Positions 44,288 to 53,289 of a DNA stretch of 64,000 nt are shown here, one piece after another. The stretch is from Planctomycetota bacterium. GTDB lineage: Bacteria > Planctomycetota > Planctomycetia > Pirellulales > Lacipirellulaceae. The position numbers were made by a program, and so were the translations under genes. Under the pieces are notes generated by a model, which searched no databases, was not told where the DNA came from, and was given only the letters and a program-made list of their open reading frames with translations. The stretch is taken from assembly GCA_029259915.1 (NCBI GenBank), contig JAJDED010000015.1:43453-107452 (forward strand), in the 5' to 3' direction. The stretch's first letter is position 1, and each line of letters opens with the position of its first letter.

Positions 44288-46152
44288 AAAAACGTGCGAC
44301 CAGCGATAATTCGAACGCGGTCGGCCTGTTCCCATTTCTTGCCGTCCTGCTGTGTACGATGGGTGCCTTATTGGTGCTGCTGGTGGTGCTGGCCCAAAAT
44401 GCTGGAATGCGTAGCGCCCGAGACCTTTCGACAAGCGCACCCTTCGTGGTGGAAACTCTGCAGCCAACCGAAGAAGAGCGGGAAACCGCCGATGCGATCA
44501 ACCAAGAGCTTGCCACAATCAGCGACTATCGCCAGCAGCTTCGCTCGTTGAAACAACAGGGGGAAGTCCGACTTCGCGACGAACAGCAACGGCTCAGCCA
44601 CTTGGAAGAACACACTCGCCGCCTGGAACACGAGCTGGCGGAACTCTCGCTGGCGGCACAGCAACTAGAAGCGACCGAAGAAAATCAATCCATCGACCGC
44701 CAACAGGCCGAGCGTGAATTACAGCGACTCGAACAGCTTGTCGGGGATAAGAAAGAACAACTAGAAAACTTGCGAGAAGAAACTACCGGCAAGCGTTCTT
44801 ATGCAATCGTGCCCTACCAAGGTCGTAACGGAACCTACCGAAAACCAATTTACATCGAGTGCTCTGGCGAGGGGATCGTGCTTCATCCCGAAGGCGTCCG
44901 CCTTCAGCCGAGTGACTTTGCGGCTACTTCTTGGCCGGGAAATCCGCTGGCATCGGCACTGCGTGCTTCGCGTGAGTATCTCAACGCCAAGGCAGCTCGC
45001 GCGGGCGAACCCGAGCCGCCGGACCCTTACCCTTTGATATTGGTACGACCCGACGGCATCGAGCAGTACAGTGCTGCCCGAAGTGCCATTACATCCTGGG
45101 ACGCCGATTTTGGTTACGAATTTATCGATGCCGATTGGGAACTCAGTTTTCCCGATCTACCCGATCCGCAACTTGCCCAGGCACAACAGCATGCGATAAT
45201 GATCGCCCGCGAAAGACTTGTCAGGTTGGCGCAGTCCGCCCCAAGACGATTTGGCAGCATTGGTGGTGGAGTTGGTCGAGGACGAAGCCAAGGAAGTGCG
45301 TCGGGGGAGCAATGGGGCAATGCTGAAGCTGCGCGAGGCTTAGTCGCGCAATCCAACCAAGGAACTTCTTCCACAGGAAATGGTTTGACAGCAGGCGCGC
45401 AAACTCATCAAGCGCAAAGTAATTCGAGAAGTAACTCCGAGGCCGACAAACGTGATTTTCAATTCGGAGGATCTCCAGCCAACGCATCCCTTGGCCAAGC
45501 CAGCATCAACGGGTCCCCACAAGGACAATTCGAAGGACCGGAAACCACCCAGCTCGGAACTGCAGAAGGTTCCGGCAACCCTTTTGCTGAAGGGGGAGGC
45601 CAAGGTGCCTCTGCGAGTGCAAATCCAAACTCCTTAACTAGTCAAGCAAACGCCAACCAGGGCAGCCCCAACGGTTCTTCAAGCAGTTCGTTCGGCAGCA
45701 GCTCCAATCCTGGAAGCGCAAATCCTAGTGGTCCACAAGCGAGTATTGCCGCAACTCGTGGACGCGGTTGGGCCGTAGGCCGAGCTCGTGGTGCGGTGCC
45801 TATCCGACGTCCTATCCAAGTTGTGGTGCGCGAGAATCAAATCTCGCTGTTACCCAGTCGACATGCCACGCGGGGAGCAGAGGCAACCGGGTCGGTAGTT
45901 TTGCTCAATCAGTCGCCCAACCAAGTTTCAAAACAGTTTGTTGCCGCTCTAAAAGAGCGCATCGGAGAATGGGGCCTCGCAGGCAACGGGCTGTACTGGC
46001 GTCCTGTGCTGGATTTGCACGTTGGTCCCAATGCAGGCCCCACCGCATCCCAGTTGATTCGGCTGCTCAAAGACAGTGGCGTGGAGGTGCGAGTTCCTCA
46101 AACCGCCCAGGCCAATCCGGGAGGTCGAGCCAATGCCCCGCAATCGAATTGA
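44284..46152 (+). CDS. Single-TM partner of the MotA/ExbB-like channel, no membrane aspartate
   Basis: A 622-residue protein. Its single TM segment (about 13-37) reads GLFPFLAVLLCTMGALLVLL and aligns with the TM of the next gene (SFLDVVANVVGVLIILVMLV) without gaps, except that the ExbD-type Asp is Ala here. Residues 55-170 are coiled coil. About 175-330 is a globular domain beginning RSYAIVPYQGRNGTYRKPIY. Residues 340-480 are a Gly/Ser/Asn/Gln-rich linker. The last 125 residues form a second domain with NQVSKQFVAALKERIGEWGL. No peptidoglycan-binding (OmpA) domain is seen. The start overlaps the MotA/ExbB gene (ATGA) and the end overlaps the next gene by 20 bases. Confidence 0.78.
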   Translation: MKKRATSDNSNAVGLFPFLAVLLCTMGALLVLLVVLAQNAGMRSARDLSTSAPFVVETLQPTEEERETADAINQELATISDYRQQLRSLKQQGEVRLRDEQQRLSHLEEHTRRLEHELAELSLAAQQLEATEENQSIDRQQAERELQRLEQLVGDKKEQLENLREETTGKRSYAIVPYQGRNGTYRKPIYIECSGEGIVLHPEGVRLQPSDFAATSWPGNPLASALRASREYLNAKAARAGEPEPPDPYPLILVRPDGIEQYSAARSAITSWDADFGYEFIDADWELSFPDLPDPQLAQAQQHAIMIARERLVRLAQSAPRRFGSIGGGVGRGRSQGSASGEQWGNAEAARGLVAQSNQGTSSTGNGLTAGAQTHQAQSNSRSNSEADKRDFQFGGSPANASLGQASINGSPQGQFEGPETTQLGTAEGSGNPFAEGGGQGASASANPNSLTSQANANQGSPNGSSSSSFGSSSNPGSANPSGPQASIAATRGRGWAVGRARGAVPIRRPIQVVVRENQISLLPSRHATRGAEATGSVVLLNQSPNQVSKQFVAALKERIGEWGLAGNGLYWRPVLDLHVGPNAGPTASQLIRLLKDSGVEVRVPQTAQANPGGRANAPQSN

Positions 46153-47191
46153 GCAAGAAGAAAGCAGCCAAGACTCGTTTCTCGACGTCGTGGCTAATGT
46201 GGTGGGAGTGCTGATCATCCTGGTAATGTTGGTCGGTATGCATGCTTCGCGCAGTTTGCTGGCTTCCTCGAAAGACACATCAAAGAGCGCGTCTAGTGCA
46301 GAACTCGTAGACGCAGAGGTTCCCGACATCGACAAACTGCAAAAGGATTTGGACGAGGCCACACGCCAAGCACTTGCTGAACGGCAATTGATAGTCAATC
46401 TGGCGACCCAAGCCACTCGCATCAGCCACGAAGCCAAAGCCTTCGATCGACAACGGATCGAATTGGCTATGCACCGCACCGTGATCGAGCAAGACCTCGA
46501 ACGGCGACGCGACTTGCTCGACACACAGCGACAGCAAGAATTCGACGTACAGCGTCAGCTCATGCAGTCGCAAATCGAATTGGAACAACTTACGCAGGAA
46601 CAGTTGTCGCAACTTTCTGCCCCCGATAAAGTCGAAGAACTGGAGTGTGTCCCCACCCCACTGGCCAAAGTGGTCGAAGGTCCCTCACTTCACTTGCGAA
46701 TTCGTCGAGGATTGGTTTCGGTCGTTCCCTGGGAAGAACTTATGATAGAGATCCAGATGCACGCGGAAGAGATTCGGCGACGCCTTCAAACCAATTCCCA
46801 ATTGGTGGAAACCTTTGGTCCGATTGATGGATATCGCGTCAAGTTCGAGCTGATTCGACGACGATCGGTCAACTCGGTGACGGGACCCCGAGTAGGCCAA
46901 CGCAATGAGAACACACTGGAGCAACATGCGGAGTTTCTGCCTGTTTCCGACGACATCGGTCTTCCCGTGGAGCAAGCGCTCATGCCAGGGGCAACACTCT
47001 ATGAGCAACTGCAAGCTGTCCGCCAGCAAGCCCCCTCCGTGGTTGTGTGGCTTTATACCGACAGCTTCGATGAATTCCGTACTTTGAAGCGCGCTCTTTG
47101 GGAACAGGGATTTCCGCTTGCCGTACGTCCGCTGCCACCCGGGGCCACAATAGGAGCATCTCCACAAGGCAGCAAATCAGCAGCGCAGTAG
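46133..47191 (+). CDS. ExbD-like single-TM protein with coiled coil
   Basis: A 352-residue protein. The segment DSFLDVVANVVGVLIILVML (about 15-35) resembles the single TM of ExbD/TolR/MotB, with an Asp at the membrane edge as in the family's proton-carrying residue. Residues about 60-165 are a charged coiled coil. The C-terminal 150 residues are a globular domain with HAEFLPVSDDIGLPVEQALM. The ATG at 46133 overlaps the previous gene by 20 bases. It is convergent with the Rrf2 gene, 13 bases away. Taken with the two genes before it, this completes a putative ion-driven complex. Confidence 0.8.
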   Translation: MPRNRIEQEESSQDSFLDVVANVVGVLIILVMLVGMHASRSLLASSKDTSKSASSAELVDAEVPDIDKLQKDLDEATRQALAERQLIVNLATQATRISHEAKAFDRQRIELAMHRTVIEQDLERRRDLLDTQRQQEFDVQRQLMQSQIELEQLTQEQLSQLSAPDKVEELECVPTPLAKVVEGPSLHLRIRRGLVSVVPWEELMIEIQMHAEEIRRRLQTNSQLVETFGPIDGYRVKFELIRRRSVNSVTGPRVGQRNENTLEQHAEFLPVSDDIGLPVEQALMPGATLYEQLQAVRQQAPSVVVWLYTDSFDEFRTLKRALWEQGFPLAVRPLPPGATIGASPQGSKSAAQ

Positions 47192-47204
47192 GATGCAAAC
47201 GAGA

Positions 47205-47651
47205 TTACCGCGGCTTGATTTCTTGCGCGGGTGGCGGAGGGATTGGCTGCGCACCTTTGGCGGAACGCAGATCGATGAGCTTTACATCTGCTAAGCGACG
47301 ACAAATGTCTGCGGTAATCTGTCGTTGAACCTCATGAAGTTTTAGCTGCGATTCCACGGCAATACCATCCAAGGGAGGTACCGTCGGGGTGAGCGGTCCA
47401 TCAGTTGCCTCAATCACATGCAATAGTGTGACTTCCTCAGCAGGCCTCTTGAGAAAATACCCTCCATCCACCCCACGAATCGACTTGAGCAAGCCGTGAT
47501 TCACAAGGTTGCGCAAAACTTGGAGTAGAAACCGCTCGGGCATCTCTCCAGTTTTTGCTAACTGACTACAAGGAATCGGCACGCCTGGCGGTGCTTCTGT
47601 TAATTGAAGCACGGCACTTACTGCGTAAGCCGAAGCACGAGACATTCGCAT
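47205..47651 (-). CDS. Rrf2-family transcriptional regulator lacking Fe-S cysteines
   Basis: A 148-residue DNA-binding protein. The winged-helix pattern MRMSRASAYAVSAVLQLTEA followed by PERFLLQVLRNLVNHGLLKS and the wing RGVDGGYFLKRPAEEVTLLH is the Rrf2 family signature. The three cysteines that hold the [2Fe-2S] cluster in IscR/NsrR are absent; only Cys in IPCSQ and DICRR are seen. It may respond to another signal or to none. The start at 47651 gives MRMSR; the longer frame is unlikely. Two short inverted repeats lie about 130-180 bases upstream. Confidence 0.82.
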   Translation of the reverse strand: MRMSRASAYAVSAVLQLTEAPPGVPIPCSQLAKTGEMPERFLLQVLRNLVNHGLLKSIRGVDGGYFLKRPAEEVTLLHVIEATDGPLTPTVPPLDGIAVESQLKLHEVQRQITADICRRLADVKLIDLRSAKGAQPIPPPPAQEIKPR

Positions 47652-47780
47652 TACTATCTCCCTGCCAAGCAAATGCATCCAACTTTGCTCAACCCCAATG
47701 GGCAATTACAAGAAGTCCCTGCATCTGTTCAGCGGCTAGCCCCAAACCACCTAGCCACACCAGAAATTCAACAACACGTG

Positions 47781-47829
47781 TGGAACCAAAAATGTTCCAA
47801 GAAATAAAGCGTTCGATAATCGATCGAAC
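47781..47829. promoter_or_regulatory. Two inverted repeats upstream of the Rrf2 gene
   Basis: TGGAAC/GTTCCA (47781-47786 and 47794-47799, 7-base spacer) and GTTCGAT/ATCGAAC (47811-47817 and 47823-47829, 5-base spacer) lie 130-180 bases before the Rrf2 start. Both contain GAAC/GTTC half-sites. They could be operators for the regulator. Confidence 0.35.
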
Positions 47830-48182
47830 AAACACAGACTAGAACTGCTTTAGGTGTCGAACAAAAAAAGCTGTCAGGTGTTTGATAAGTAACAAATTGC
47901 TGTGTACATTGTGAACGAAGCTCATTGTTCAAGTCAAGGGAATCCCTTTCACTATGCTGCTCAACGATGGTGGATTACCACCAGTGCAGTAAGATTTTAT
48001 GCATGCCGAAATGGTTTGTTAATAATCTTTACATTGCTATGACGCTAAAAACTTCTTGGAAATTTTACCTCGCTCTACAAACAACGATCGCACGAGTATT
48101 CCTCGAAAAAAATCGTTCGTTATAGACAAACGCATCTGAAAAGTACGTCAGATCAACGTGCATAAGAATCAGTCGAAAGCAG
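47830..48182. other. AT-rich intergenic region
   Basis: About 350 bases between the Rrf2 regulatory region and the end of lspA. It is visibly AT-richer than its surroundings and no gene is recognised. Confidence 0.35.
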
Positions 48183-48764
48183 TTATGAGCTTTCCAGGCT
48201 GCTTTCCGAACCAGAGTTGTCTGCACGGACAATAAATGACTGCACCAGCAGTAAAGCCGCTCCGCAGACTAGTAGAGCATCGGCAATATTAAAGTTGGGC
48301 CACACCCATTGGTCGTTCCACTGAACCAGAATCCAATCGCGAACCGCATAGACGCGCTCTCCGGCGCGAGAAGGATCGAATCGGTCCCACGTCAGTTGGG
48401 CCCAGCCGAGCCGATCGTACAGATTGCCCAGCACTCCGCCCATCACACAACCCAAAGTCACCGTAAGCCAACGATCTTGTGCCGCTCCAAAGAAAAAGAG
48501 CCAAAGGGGAATAGCAAGAATTGCCGCAAACGAAAACAAGGCAAACAGCTCTACGTGGCCTTGTCCCATACCAAACAGCGCGCCTTCATTCAGACTCTTC
48601 TGAATACCGACATGCCCTTCCCACAGCCACCACTCGCTGCCACGATGCAAACTTGGGTGACGAAAAACAAGATGCTTAGACACGAGATCGGCCAAACATC
48701 CCACGAGCCCTAACGAGAGAAACCATACTACTCGGCTTATTGGAATCGACGATTGGCGCGTCAT
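48183..48764 (-). CDS. lspA: Lipoprotein signal peptidase (signal peptidase II)
   Basis: A 193-residue inner-membrane aspartyl protease that removes the signal peptide of prolipoproteins. The two catalytic aspartates lie in VLGNLYDRLG and NFNIADALLVCGAALL (the GNLxDR and FNxAD motifs). Four TM segments are visible. It is a little longer than E. coli LspA (164 residues) because of an expanded periplasmic loop between the motifs (TWDRFDPSRAGERVYAVRDW). It lies downstream of a TraR/DksA gene on the same strand, a pairing seen in many bacteria. Confidence 0.93.
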   Translation of the reverse strand: MTRQSSIPISRVVWFLSLGLVGCLADLVSKHLVFRHPSLHRGSEWWLWEGHVGIQKSLNEGALFGMGQGHVELFALFSFAAILAIPLWLFFFGAAQDRWLTVTLGCVMGGVLGNLYDRLGWAQLTWDRFDPSRAGERVYAVRDWILVQWNDQWVWPNFNIADALLVCGAALLLVQSFIVRADNSGSESSLESS

Positions 48765-49024
48765 GCTTGTTGTCGAGAAGTTGAATGGGAGTAATAAATC
48801 AGTATTTTTTCAACGTGATGAATTTGTCCGCAGTGGGCGAAAACAATACGGCACGTCGCGCGTAGCTTACTCGATCAAGGTCAGACTACCAACCCGAACC
48901 TAAAACATCAGCGAGCAGAAAACTGCCATCCAGGATGGCTGACCATCGTTCAAGCAATGAAAAAGAGAACCGCGGCAAGCCAGTTTCTAAAAACAAGTGC
49001 CGGCAGTGATCGCTGTCAACGGTC

Positions 49025-49402
49025 TCAGCCTGCGAGCTCATGATCATGCGTGGAAGCGCATTTAACACACAAGTGTGCGTGCGGGATTGCGTTCAACCGC
49101 GTCTTGGGAATAGGCCCCTCGCATTCAAGACATTTGCCGTAAATGCCATTCTCGATCCGCTCCAAAGCAGATTCGATTTTTCCCAGAGTGTCTTCTTCCG
49201 TGGCTAGCAGGCTCAGCGTAAATTCCTGTTCGTAGTTATCGCTGCCCAACTCCGCCATGTGAATAGGCATACTGGAAGCCTCAGTACCTTCGGTTCCAGA
49301 TTTCCGCAGCGCGGCGTCCGCCATAGAAGTCACGTCCCCTCGCAGCCGATTGCGCAGGTCCAAGAGACGTTCTTTGTACACTTTCATTTCAACTTTTTTC
49401 AT
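49025..49402 (-). CDS. TraR/DksA-family zinc-finger protein
   Basis: A 125-residue protein. The C-terminal four-cysteine zinc finger is CLECEGPIPKTRLNAIPHAH followed by CVKC. The N-terminal helical hairpin includes MKVYKERLLDLRNRLRGDV. DksA-type proteins bind the secondary channel of RNA polymerase and act with ppGpp; this protein has the DksA-like zinc finger but is shorter. A 260-base gap separates it from lspA downstream. Confidence 0.88.
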   Translation of the reverse strand: MKKVEMKVYKERLLDLRNRLRGDVTSMADAALRKSGTEGTEASSMPIHMAELGSDNYEQEFTLSLLATEEDTLGKIESALERIENGIYGKCLECEGPIPKTRLNAIPHAHLCVKCASTHDHELAG

Positions 49403-49996
49403 GGGTGTCCTCCGTCAATGGGTCTCCCCAGCACCAGCCGCCAGGCAGAGACCAGACCCTGCATTATAGATTGCCATCCACGGGTCGTCAATCGGATGGC
49501 ACCTTCCACTGGTTGATCTAAGTCAATTTAAGTAAAGGGTTTGCGAAGCAACCTCTGTACGCCCCTTTTGACCGCGAGGTTCAATTTTTCTCGCTAAAAT
49601 GGCCGATCACTTTGAATTCTCATCTCTTTTCAAACCCAAGCCAATAAATGTACAGGCACGCAAAAGAGACCGCTCTTCGAATTCTCCACTTGAGGGGGAT
49701 TCGACAAGGCGGCAAAACCTTTTTTCGTCCAAAGCCGTGGGCGACCTGTAGAATACGTAGGCCGTTGTGCGTGGTTGCGAGTGTCGATGGGACGAAGTAA
49801 ACTGGCAAGGAGTTGAAAGACTATTGTTCTATCTTCCTATAGTGTTGCCCTTCGCTCGCAGCCCGGCTTGAGAAGCGGTTTGAATCCCACCACGGCCTAT
49901 CAGCGATAAGCTGTGAGGCTACATAGCGCCAGCGTTACTTCGCAGGTCGGGGATCCTCGCCAGCGGACTTCGTGCGATTATCCTGCGGAGAACTTC
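49403..49996. other. Intergenic region, nothing recognised
   Basis: About 590 bases between the TraR/DksA gene (minus) and thrC (plus). The promoters of both lie here. A T-arm-like string near 49880 does not fit a tRNA. I see no RNA, repeat or gene. Confidence 0.35.
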
Positions 49997-51415
49997 GTGG
50001 TGGCTACTTCGGTGCAGATTAACACCGATCTTGCGTTTCAGCGCTGCTTGGCGCCTGATTGTGGAGCAACCTACGGAGTCGACGAGGTGCGAACCTCGTG
50101 CGACCAGTGCGGAGCACCACTCGATGTAGCCTACGATTGGGACAAAATCGAAGTCCCCGATTCCTTGAAGTTCTTCGAGAGTAAGTGGGCCCGTCGCAAT
50201 GAACCACTCTGCCGAAGCGGAGTGTGGCGATTTCACGAACTCTTTCCCTTTGCGCCTCCTGAAAAGGTCGTGACCATCGGCGAAGGTCAAACCTTGCTGC
50301 ACGCTTCGGATGGCGTTGCCAAATATGTCGGGCTGGCCGATGGGGGACTCTATCTGCAATACGAAGGAATGAATCCCTCGGGCAGTTTCAAAGACAACGG
50401 CATGACTGCCGCTTTTACCCATGCTCATACGATCGGCGCTAAACGGGCTGCTTGTGCGTCGACTGGCAATACGAGCGCGTCTTTGGCACTCTATTGTGGT
50501 GTGAGCAAATTGATGCAGGCGGTTATTTTTATCGGCTCGGGGAAGATCTCCTACGGAAAGCTTTCGCAAGCACTCGATTACGGAGCCCTGACAATCCAAA
50601 TTGCCGGTGATTTCGACGATGCCATGCAACGCGTCCGCGAGGTCAGCCAGCAGTTGGGCATTTATCTGGTGAACAGCGTCAATCCATTTCGGTTGGAAGG
50701 GCAAAAGTCGATCATGTTCCGCGTTTTGGAGGGACTCGACTGGCAAGTGCCCGATTGGGTGGTCGTTCCCGGCGGCAATTTGGGCAATAGCAGCGCCTTC
50801 GGCAAAGCGTTTATGGAACTCAAAGAACTCGGCCTGATCGATCGGGTGCCCCGACTAGCGGTGATCAACGCCGCTGGCGCAAACACGCTTTACGAACTCT
50901 TCGTAAAACGGGGCCAACGATGGAATGGCGGACAACTCGACCAACATGTGGCCGACAAATATGTCGAAGAGATGGATCGCGAAAATCGCCGCGCTTCGAC
51001 CATCGCCAGTGCCATCGAAATCAATCGGCCGGTCAACTACGAAAAATGCCTGCGGGCGCTGGAAGTTTGCGACGGGGTGGTTCGCGAAGTCTCCGATCAA
51101 CAAATTCTCGACGCCAAGTCCCAGGTGGGCGCAAATGGCCTGGGTTGCGAACCGGCCAGCGCGGCAAGTGTTGCCGGGGCAAAACTGCTGCGGGCCGAGG
51201 GTGTGATTGCTCCCTCCGAACGAGTGGTCTGCGTGCTAACCGGCCACCAGCTGAAAGATCCCACCGCCACAGTCGCCTACCACACCACCGATCAGGAAGA
51301 ATTCAACCGTGTGCTGGGCAGCCGCGGAGTGAAACGGGCCGAGTTCGCCAATCGGGCCGTCGCCGTGCCCAACGACCTCGACGAAATCATCCGGGCGATT
51401 CAGCTCAACAGTTGA
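49997..51415 (+). CDS. thrC: Threonine synthase
   Basis: A 472-residue PLP enzyme that converts O-phosphohomoserine to threonine. The PLP lysine is in [11 protein letters not shown] and the phosphate-binding stretch is [16 protein letters not shown]. An N-terminal zinc-ribbon-like segment ([11 protein letters not shown] and CDQCGAPL) is typical of the long bacterial threonine synthase branch. The frame has no ATG; the GTG at 49997 has a GGAG six bases upstream and I take it as the start (a second GTG follows directly). Followed by a small conserved gene and dapB, so it may be co-transcribed. Confidence 0.9.
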   Translation: MVATSVQINTDLAFQRCLAPDCGATYGVDEVRTSCDQCGAPLDVAYDWDKIEVPDSLKFFESKWARRNEPLCRSGVWRFHELFPFAPPEKVVTIGEGQTLLHASDGVAKYVGLADGGLYLQYEGMNPSGSFKDNGMTAAFTHAHTIGAKRAACASTGNTSASLALYCGVSKLMQAVIFIGSGKISYGKLSQALDYGALTIQIAGDFDDAMQRVREVSQQLGIYLVNSVNPFRLEGQKSIMFRVLEGLDWQVPDWVVVPGGNLGNSSAFGKAFMELKELGLIDRVPRLAVINAAGANTLYELFVKRGQRWNGGQLDQHVADKYVEEMDRENRRASTIASAIEINRPVNYEKCLRALEVCDGVVREVSDQQILDAKSQVGANGLGCEPASAASVAGAKLLRAEGVIAPSERVVCVLTGHQLKDPTATVAYHTTDQEEFNRVLGSRGVKRAEFANRAVAVPNDLDEIIRAIQLNS

Positions 51416-51459
51416 CCTGAAGGCCTTCAATTGGCGAAAATAGAATCCAGAGGTGTCCT

Positions 51460-51705
51460 ATGACTGTTCGAACATTCCGCGATCTTTTAGGCGCACGTCC
51501 ATTCAAGCCGTTTCGTCTGGTGATGTCTAGCGGCCAAACCTACGAAGTTCGACATCCGGAAATGGCATGGGTAACGAAGTCTGATATTTTGGTAGGCATC
51601 GACATGGAGGACGACTTTATACCAGCCGAGTTCAAGATTTGTTCGATGTTGCACGTCACGGCGGTTGAACCGCTTGAGTCTTCCGCCAATGGCGATCAAG
51701 GATGA
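51460..51705 (+). CDS. Small conserved planctomycete protein
   Basis: An 81-residue protein with the pattern RPFKPFRLVMSSGQTYEVRH followed by PEMAWVTKSDILVGIDM. I recognise this small beta-rich protein as recurrent in planctomycete genomes, often next to unrelated genes, with no known function. It lies between thrC and dapB with 44- and 18-base gaps, so it is probably in the same transcript. No signal peptide or TM segment. Confidence 0.75.
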   Translation: MTVRTFRDLLGARPFKPFRLVMSSGQTYEVRHPEMAWVTKSDILVGIDMEDDFIPAEFKICSMLHVTAVEPLESSANGDQG

Positions 51706-51723
51706 AATCAAGGACGAAGAACA

Positions 51724-52518
51724 ATGACACTTAAAATAGCCATTCATGGAGCCGCGGGGAGGATGGGCCAACGGGTGACCGCCCTTGCCAGCGGCGATGC
51801 ACGGTTTGAAATCGTTGCCGCGCTGGAGTCTGCCACGCACCCGGCGTTGGGACAAGACGCGGGAATCCTTGCCGGCGTGGGGGAACTTGGTATTCCCTTG
51901 GCAGTGGTCGGCGAGTCGGAGGCTGACGTGGTTGTCGATTTTTCGATCCCCGATGCGGCGATAGCGGTTGTTGCGCACTGCCGCGAGTTTCGCAAGCCAG
52001 TGGTTGTTGCCACCACCGGATTCGACGACCAACAAAAAAATTTCCTCCGCAAGTCGACAGAATGCATACCCATTGTTTGGGCACCTAGTATGAGCACGGC
52101 AGTCAATCTGCTGATGAAGCTCACACAAATCGCCGGCGAGTCGCTGCGGCAAATCCCCTCGGGTGTCGACGTGGAAATTATCGAACGCCATCATCGCTTC
52201 AAGGAAGATGCCCCCAGTGGCACTGCCTTGCGATTCGGAAAAATTATCGCAGAAGCCATGGGCCAGACCGAACACACCCACGGCCGAGCGGGCCGACCTG
52301 GCCCCCGCCTTCGCGAAGAAATCGGCTATCACGCGGTGCGCACCGGCGACAATCCGGGGGAACACACCGTTGTGTTTGGCATGCTGGGCGAAACCATCGA
52401 GCTGCGCGTCGCCGCCTCGAACCGCGATTGCTACGCCCAAGGCGCATTGTTGGCTGCAGAATGGCTCGCCGATAAATCCCCTGGGCTTTACAGCATGAAT
52501 GATGTGTTGGGATTGTGA
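51724..52518 (+). CDS. dapB: 4-hydroxy-tetrahydrodipicolinate reductase
   Basis: A 264-residue NAD(P)H-dependent reductase of the diaminopimelate/lysine pathway. The Rossmann motif is IAIHGAAGRMGQRV. The catalytic region is IIERHHRFKEDAPSGTALRF, with the conserved His pair and Lys and the DAPSGTA signature. The size is normal for the family. It follows the small conserved gene by 18 bases. An inverted GCTAA/TTAGC repeat lies directly after its stop. Confidence 0.95.
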   Translation: MTLKIAIHGAAGRMGQRVTALASGDARFEIVAALESATHPALGQDAGILAGVGELGIPLAVVGESEADVVVDFSIPDAAIAVVAHCREFRKPVVVATTGFDDQQKNFLRKSTECIPIVWAPSMSTAVNLLMKLTQIAGESLRQIPSGVDVEIIERHHRFKEDAPSGTALRFGKIIAEAMGQTEHTHGRAGRPGPRLREEIGYHAVRTGDNPGEHTVVFGMLGETIELRVAASNRDCYAQGALLAAEWLADKSPGLYSMNDVLGL

Positions 52519-52524
52519 AGAAGC

Positions 52525-52586
52525 GGTTAGCCGTTAGCCAGACGATCTTGAAAAAGCTAATCGCTAACAGCTAATAGCTAAGAGCT
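52525..52586. repeat. TTAGC/GCTAA-type intergenic repeat
   Basis: GGTTAGCCGTTAGCC (about 52525-52539) is followed by GCTAATCGCTAACAGCTAAT and more GCTAA units to about 52586, which are complementary in sense. A related GTTAGCTGTTAGCTAAAACC stretch lies at 55483-55502. It looks like a short dispersed repeat of AGCTA/TTAGC words. Confidence 0.55.
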
Positions 52587-52593
52587 CAATAAA

Positions 52594-52968
52594 ATGGCCA
52601 AATGCGATGAGGGATATCTGTGCGAAGTTTGCGGCAAAGATGTTGCGAATCTAACCGATAGCGATCTGTATCTGCGCTACGTCATCGGAATGCTCGACCC
52701 TGAAGTGCTGCACACCAGCCCCGAGCGACACATCCGCTGCAACCCGACGCTCGCCCAATACATCGTGGCCGACGATTTCGAGGCCGTGGTTGTCGATGGT
52801 CCTTTCGACAAACGCACGCTTGACGAACATTATGTACGCGAGCAGGAACAACTGCTGATCCGCGGTTGGAAACGCCTGAAGGAAGTTGCACAATCGGACC
52901 TGCCGATTATCGAATATCCGCTGCCCGAGGTGATCGTAGAAACGAAGCGCCGCTCGCCAGGATTTTAG
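52594..52968 (+). CDS. Conserved hypothetical with Cys pair
   Basis: A 124-residue protein starting MAKCDEGYLCEVCGKDVANL, with CEVCG a possible zinc half-site. It goes on with DSDLYLRYVIGMLDPEVLHT. A second Cys (HIRCNPTLAQY) might complete the site. No signal or TM. It reads as a real globular protein by composition and I take it as a planctomycete-type conserved protein of unknown function. The ATG follows the repeat after dapB. Confidence 0.7.
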   Translation: MAKCDEGYLCEVCGKDVANLTDSDLYLRYVIGMLDPEVLHTSPERHIRCNPTLAQYIVADDFEAVVVDGPFDKRTLDEHYVREQEQLLIRGWKRLKEVAQSDLPIIEYPLPEVIVETKRRSPGF

Positions 52969-53013
52969 GCATGAAGAGGCATCGCTGCCTAAGACCTCAA
53001 CCAAAGTAAAATG

Positions 53014-53083
53014 GAACAGGAGGAAACAGAGATAACAGAGGTACGAATCCATTTTTCTCTGTTTCCTCTGTTATCTCCTGTTC
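53014..53083. repeat. Inverted repeat built of swapped 9-base modules
   Basis: The left arm (53014-53040) reads GAACAGGAG, GAAACAGAG, ATAACAGAG. The right arm (53057-53083), read as complement, gives GAACAGGAG, ATAACAGAG, GAAACAGAG. The same three 9-mers are present with the last two in opposite order. The spacer is 16 bases. Such NNAACAGAG words are repeated in other gaps of this window. Confidence 0.6.
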
Positions 53084-53125
53084 AAGAATTTGTGCAAATA
53101 AAGACGATTTAAATCGTTAATAGCA

Positions 53126-53222
53126 CGGAGATGAAAACACTTAGCTTCACTCCTCTGCGCCGATCTGAGGTTACTAGCGAAGATTAGCGCAGATAAGTGT
53201 TCAAAAATTCTTTTCCGTCATG
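53126..53222. repeat. Inverted-repeat element, CAGATAAGTG family (copy 2)
   Basis: A degenerate second copy of the element at 35800-35925. It has AACACTTAGCTTCACTCC on the left, GCGCAGATAAGTGTTC on the right, then TTCAAAAATTCTTTTCCGTCATG, matching the order and the ends of copy 1. It lies upstream of the LplT-like gene. Confidence 0.65.
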
Positions 53223-53289
53223 GTTCATTTGAGATCAATTTTCTGAACTCATCTTGTGATGCGGCGCCTCGGCAAGCATAATCGCACGC

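Noticed and set aside
42785..47191. Calling the three-gene operon a Zorya system.
   Set aside because: No ZorB OmpA domain and no ZorC/ZorD/ZorE genes are present; only the long tail on the MotA-like protein is similar.
49860..49900. A GCGGTTTGAATCCCAC string like a tRNA T-arm.
   Set aside because: The loop reads TTTGAAT rather than TTCRANY and no other tRNA arms can be folded around it.
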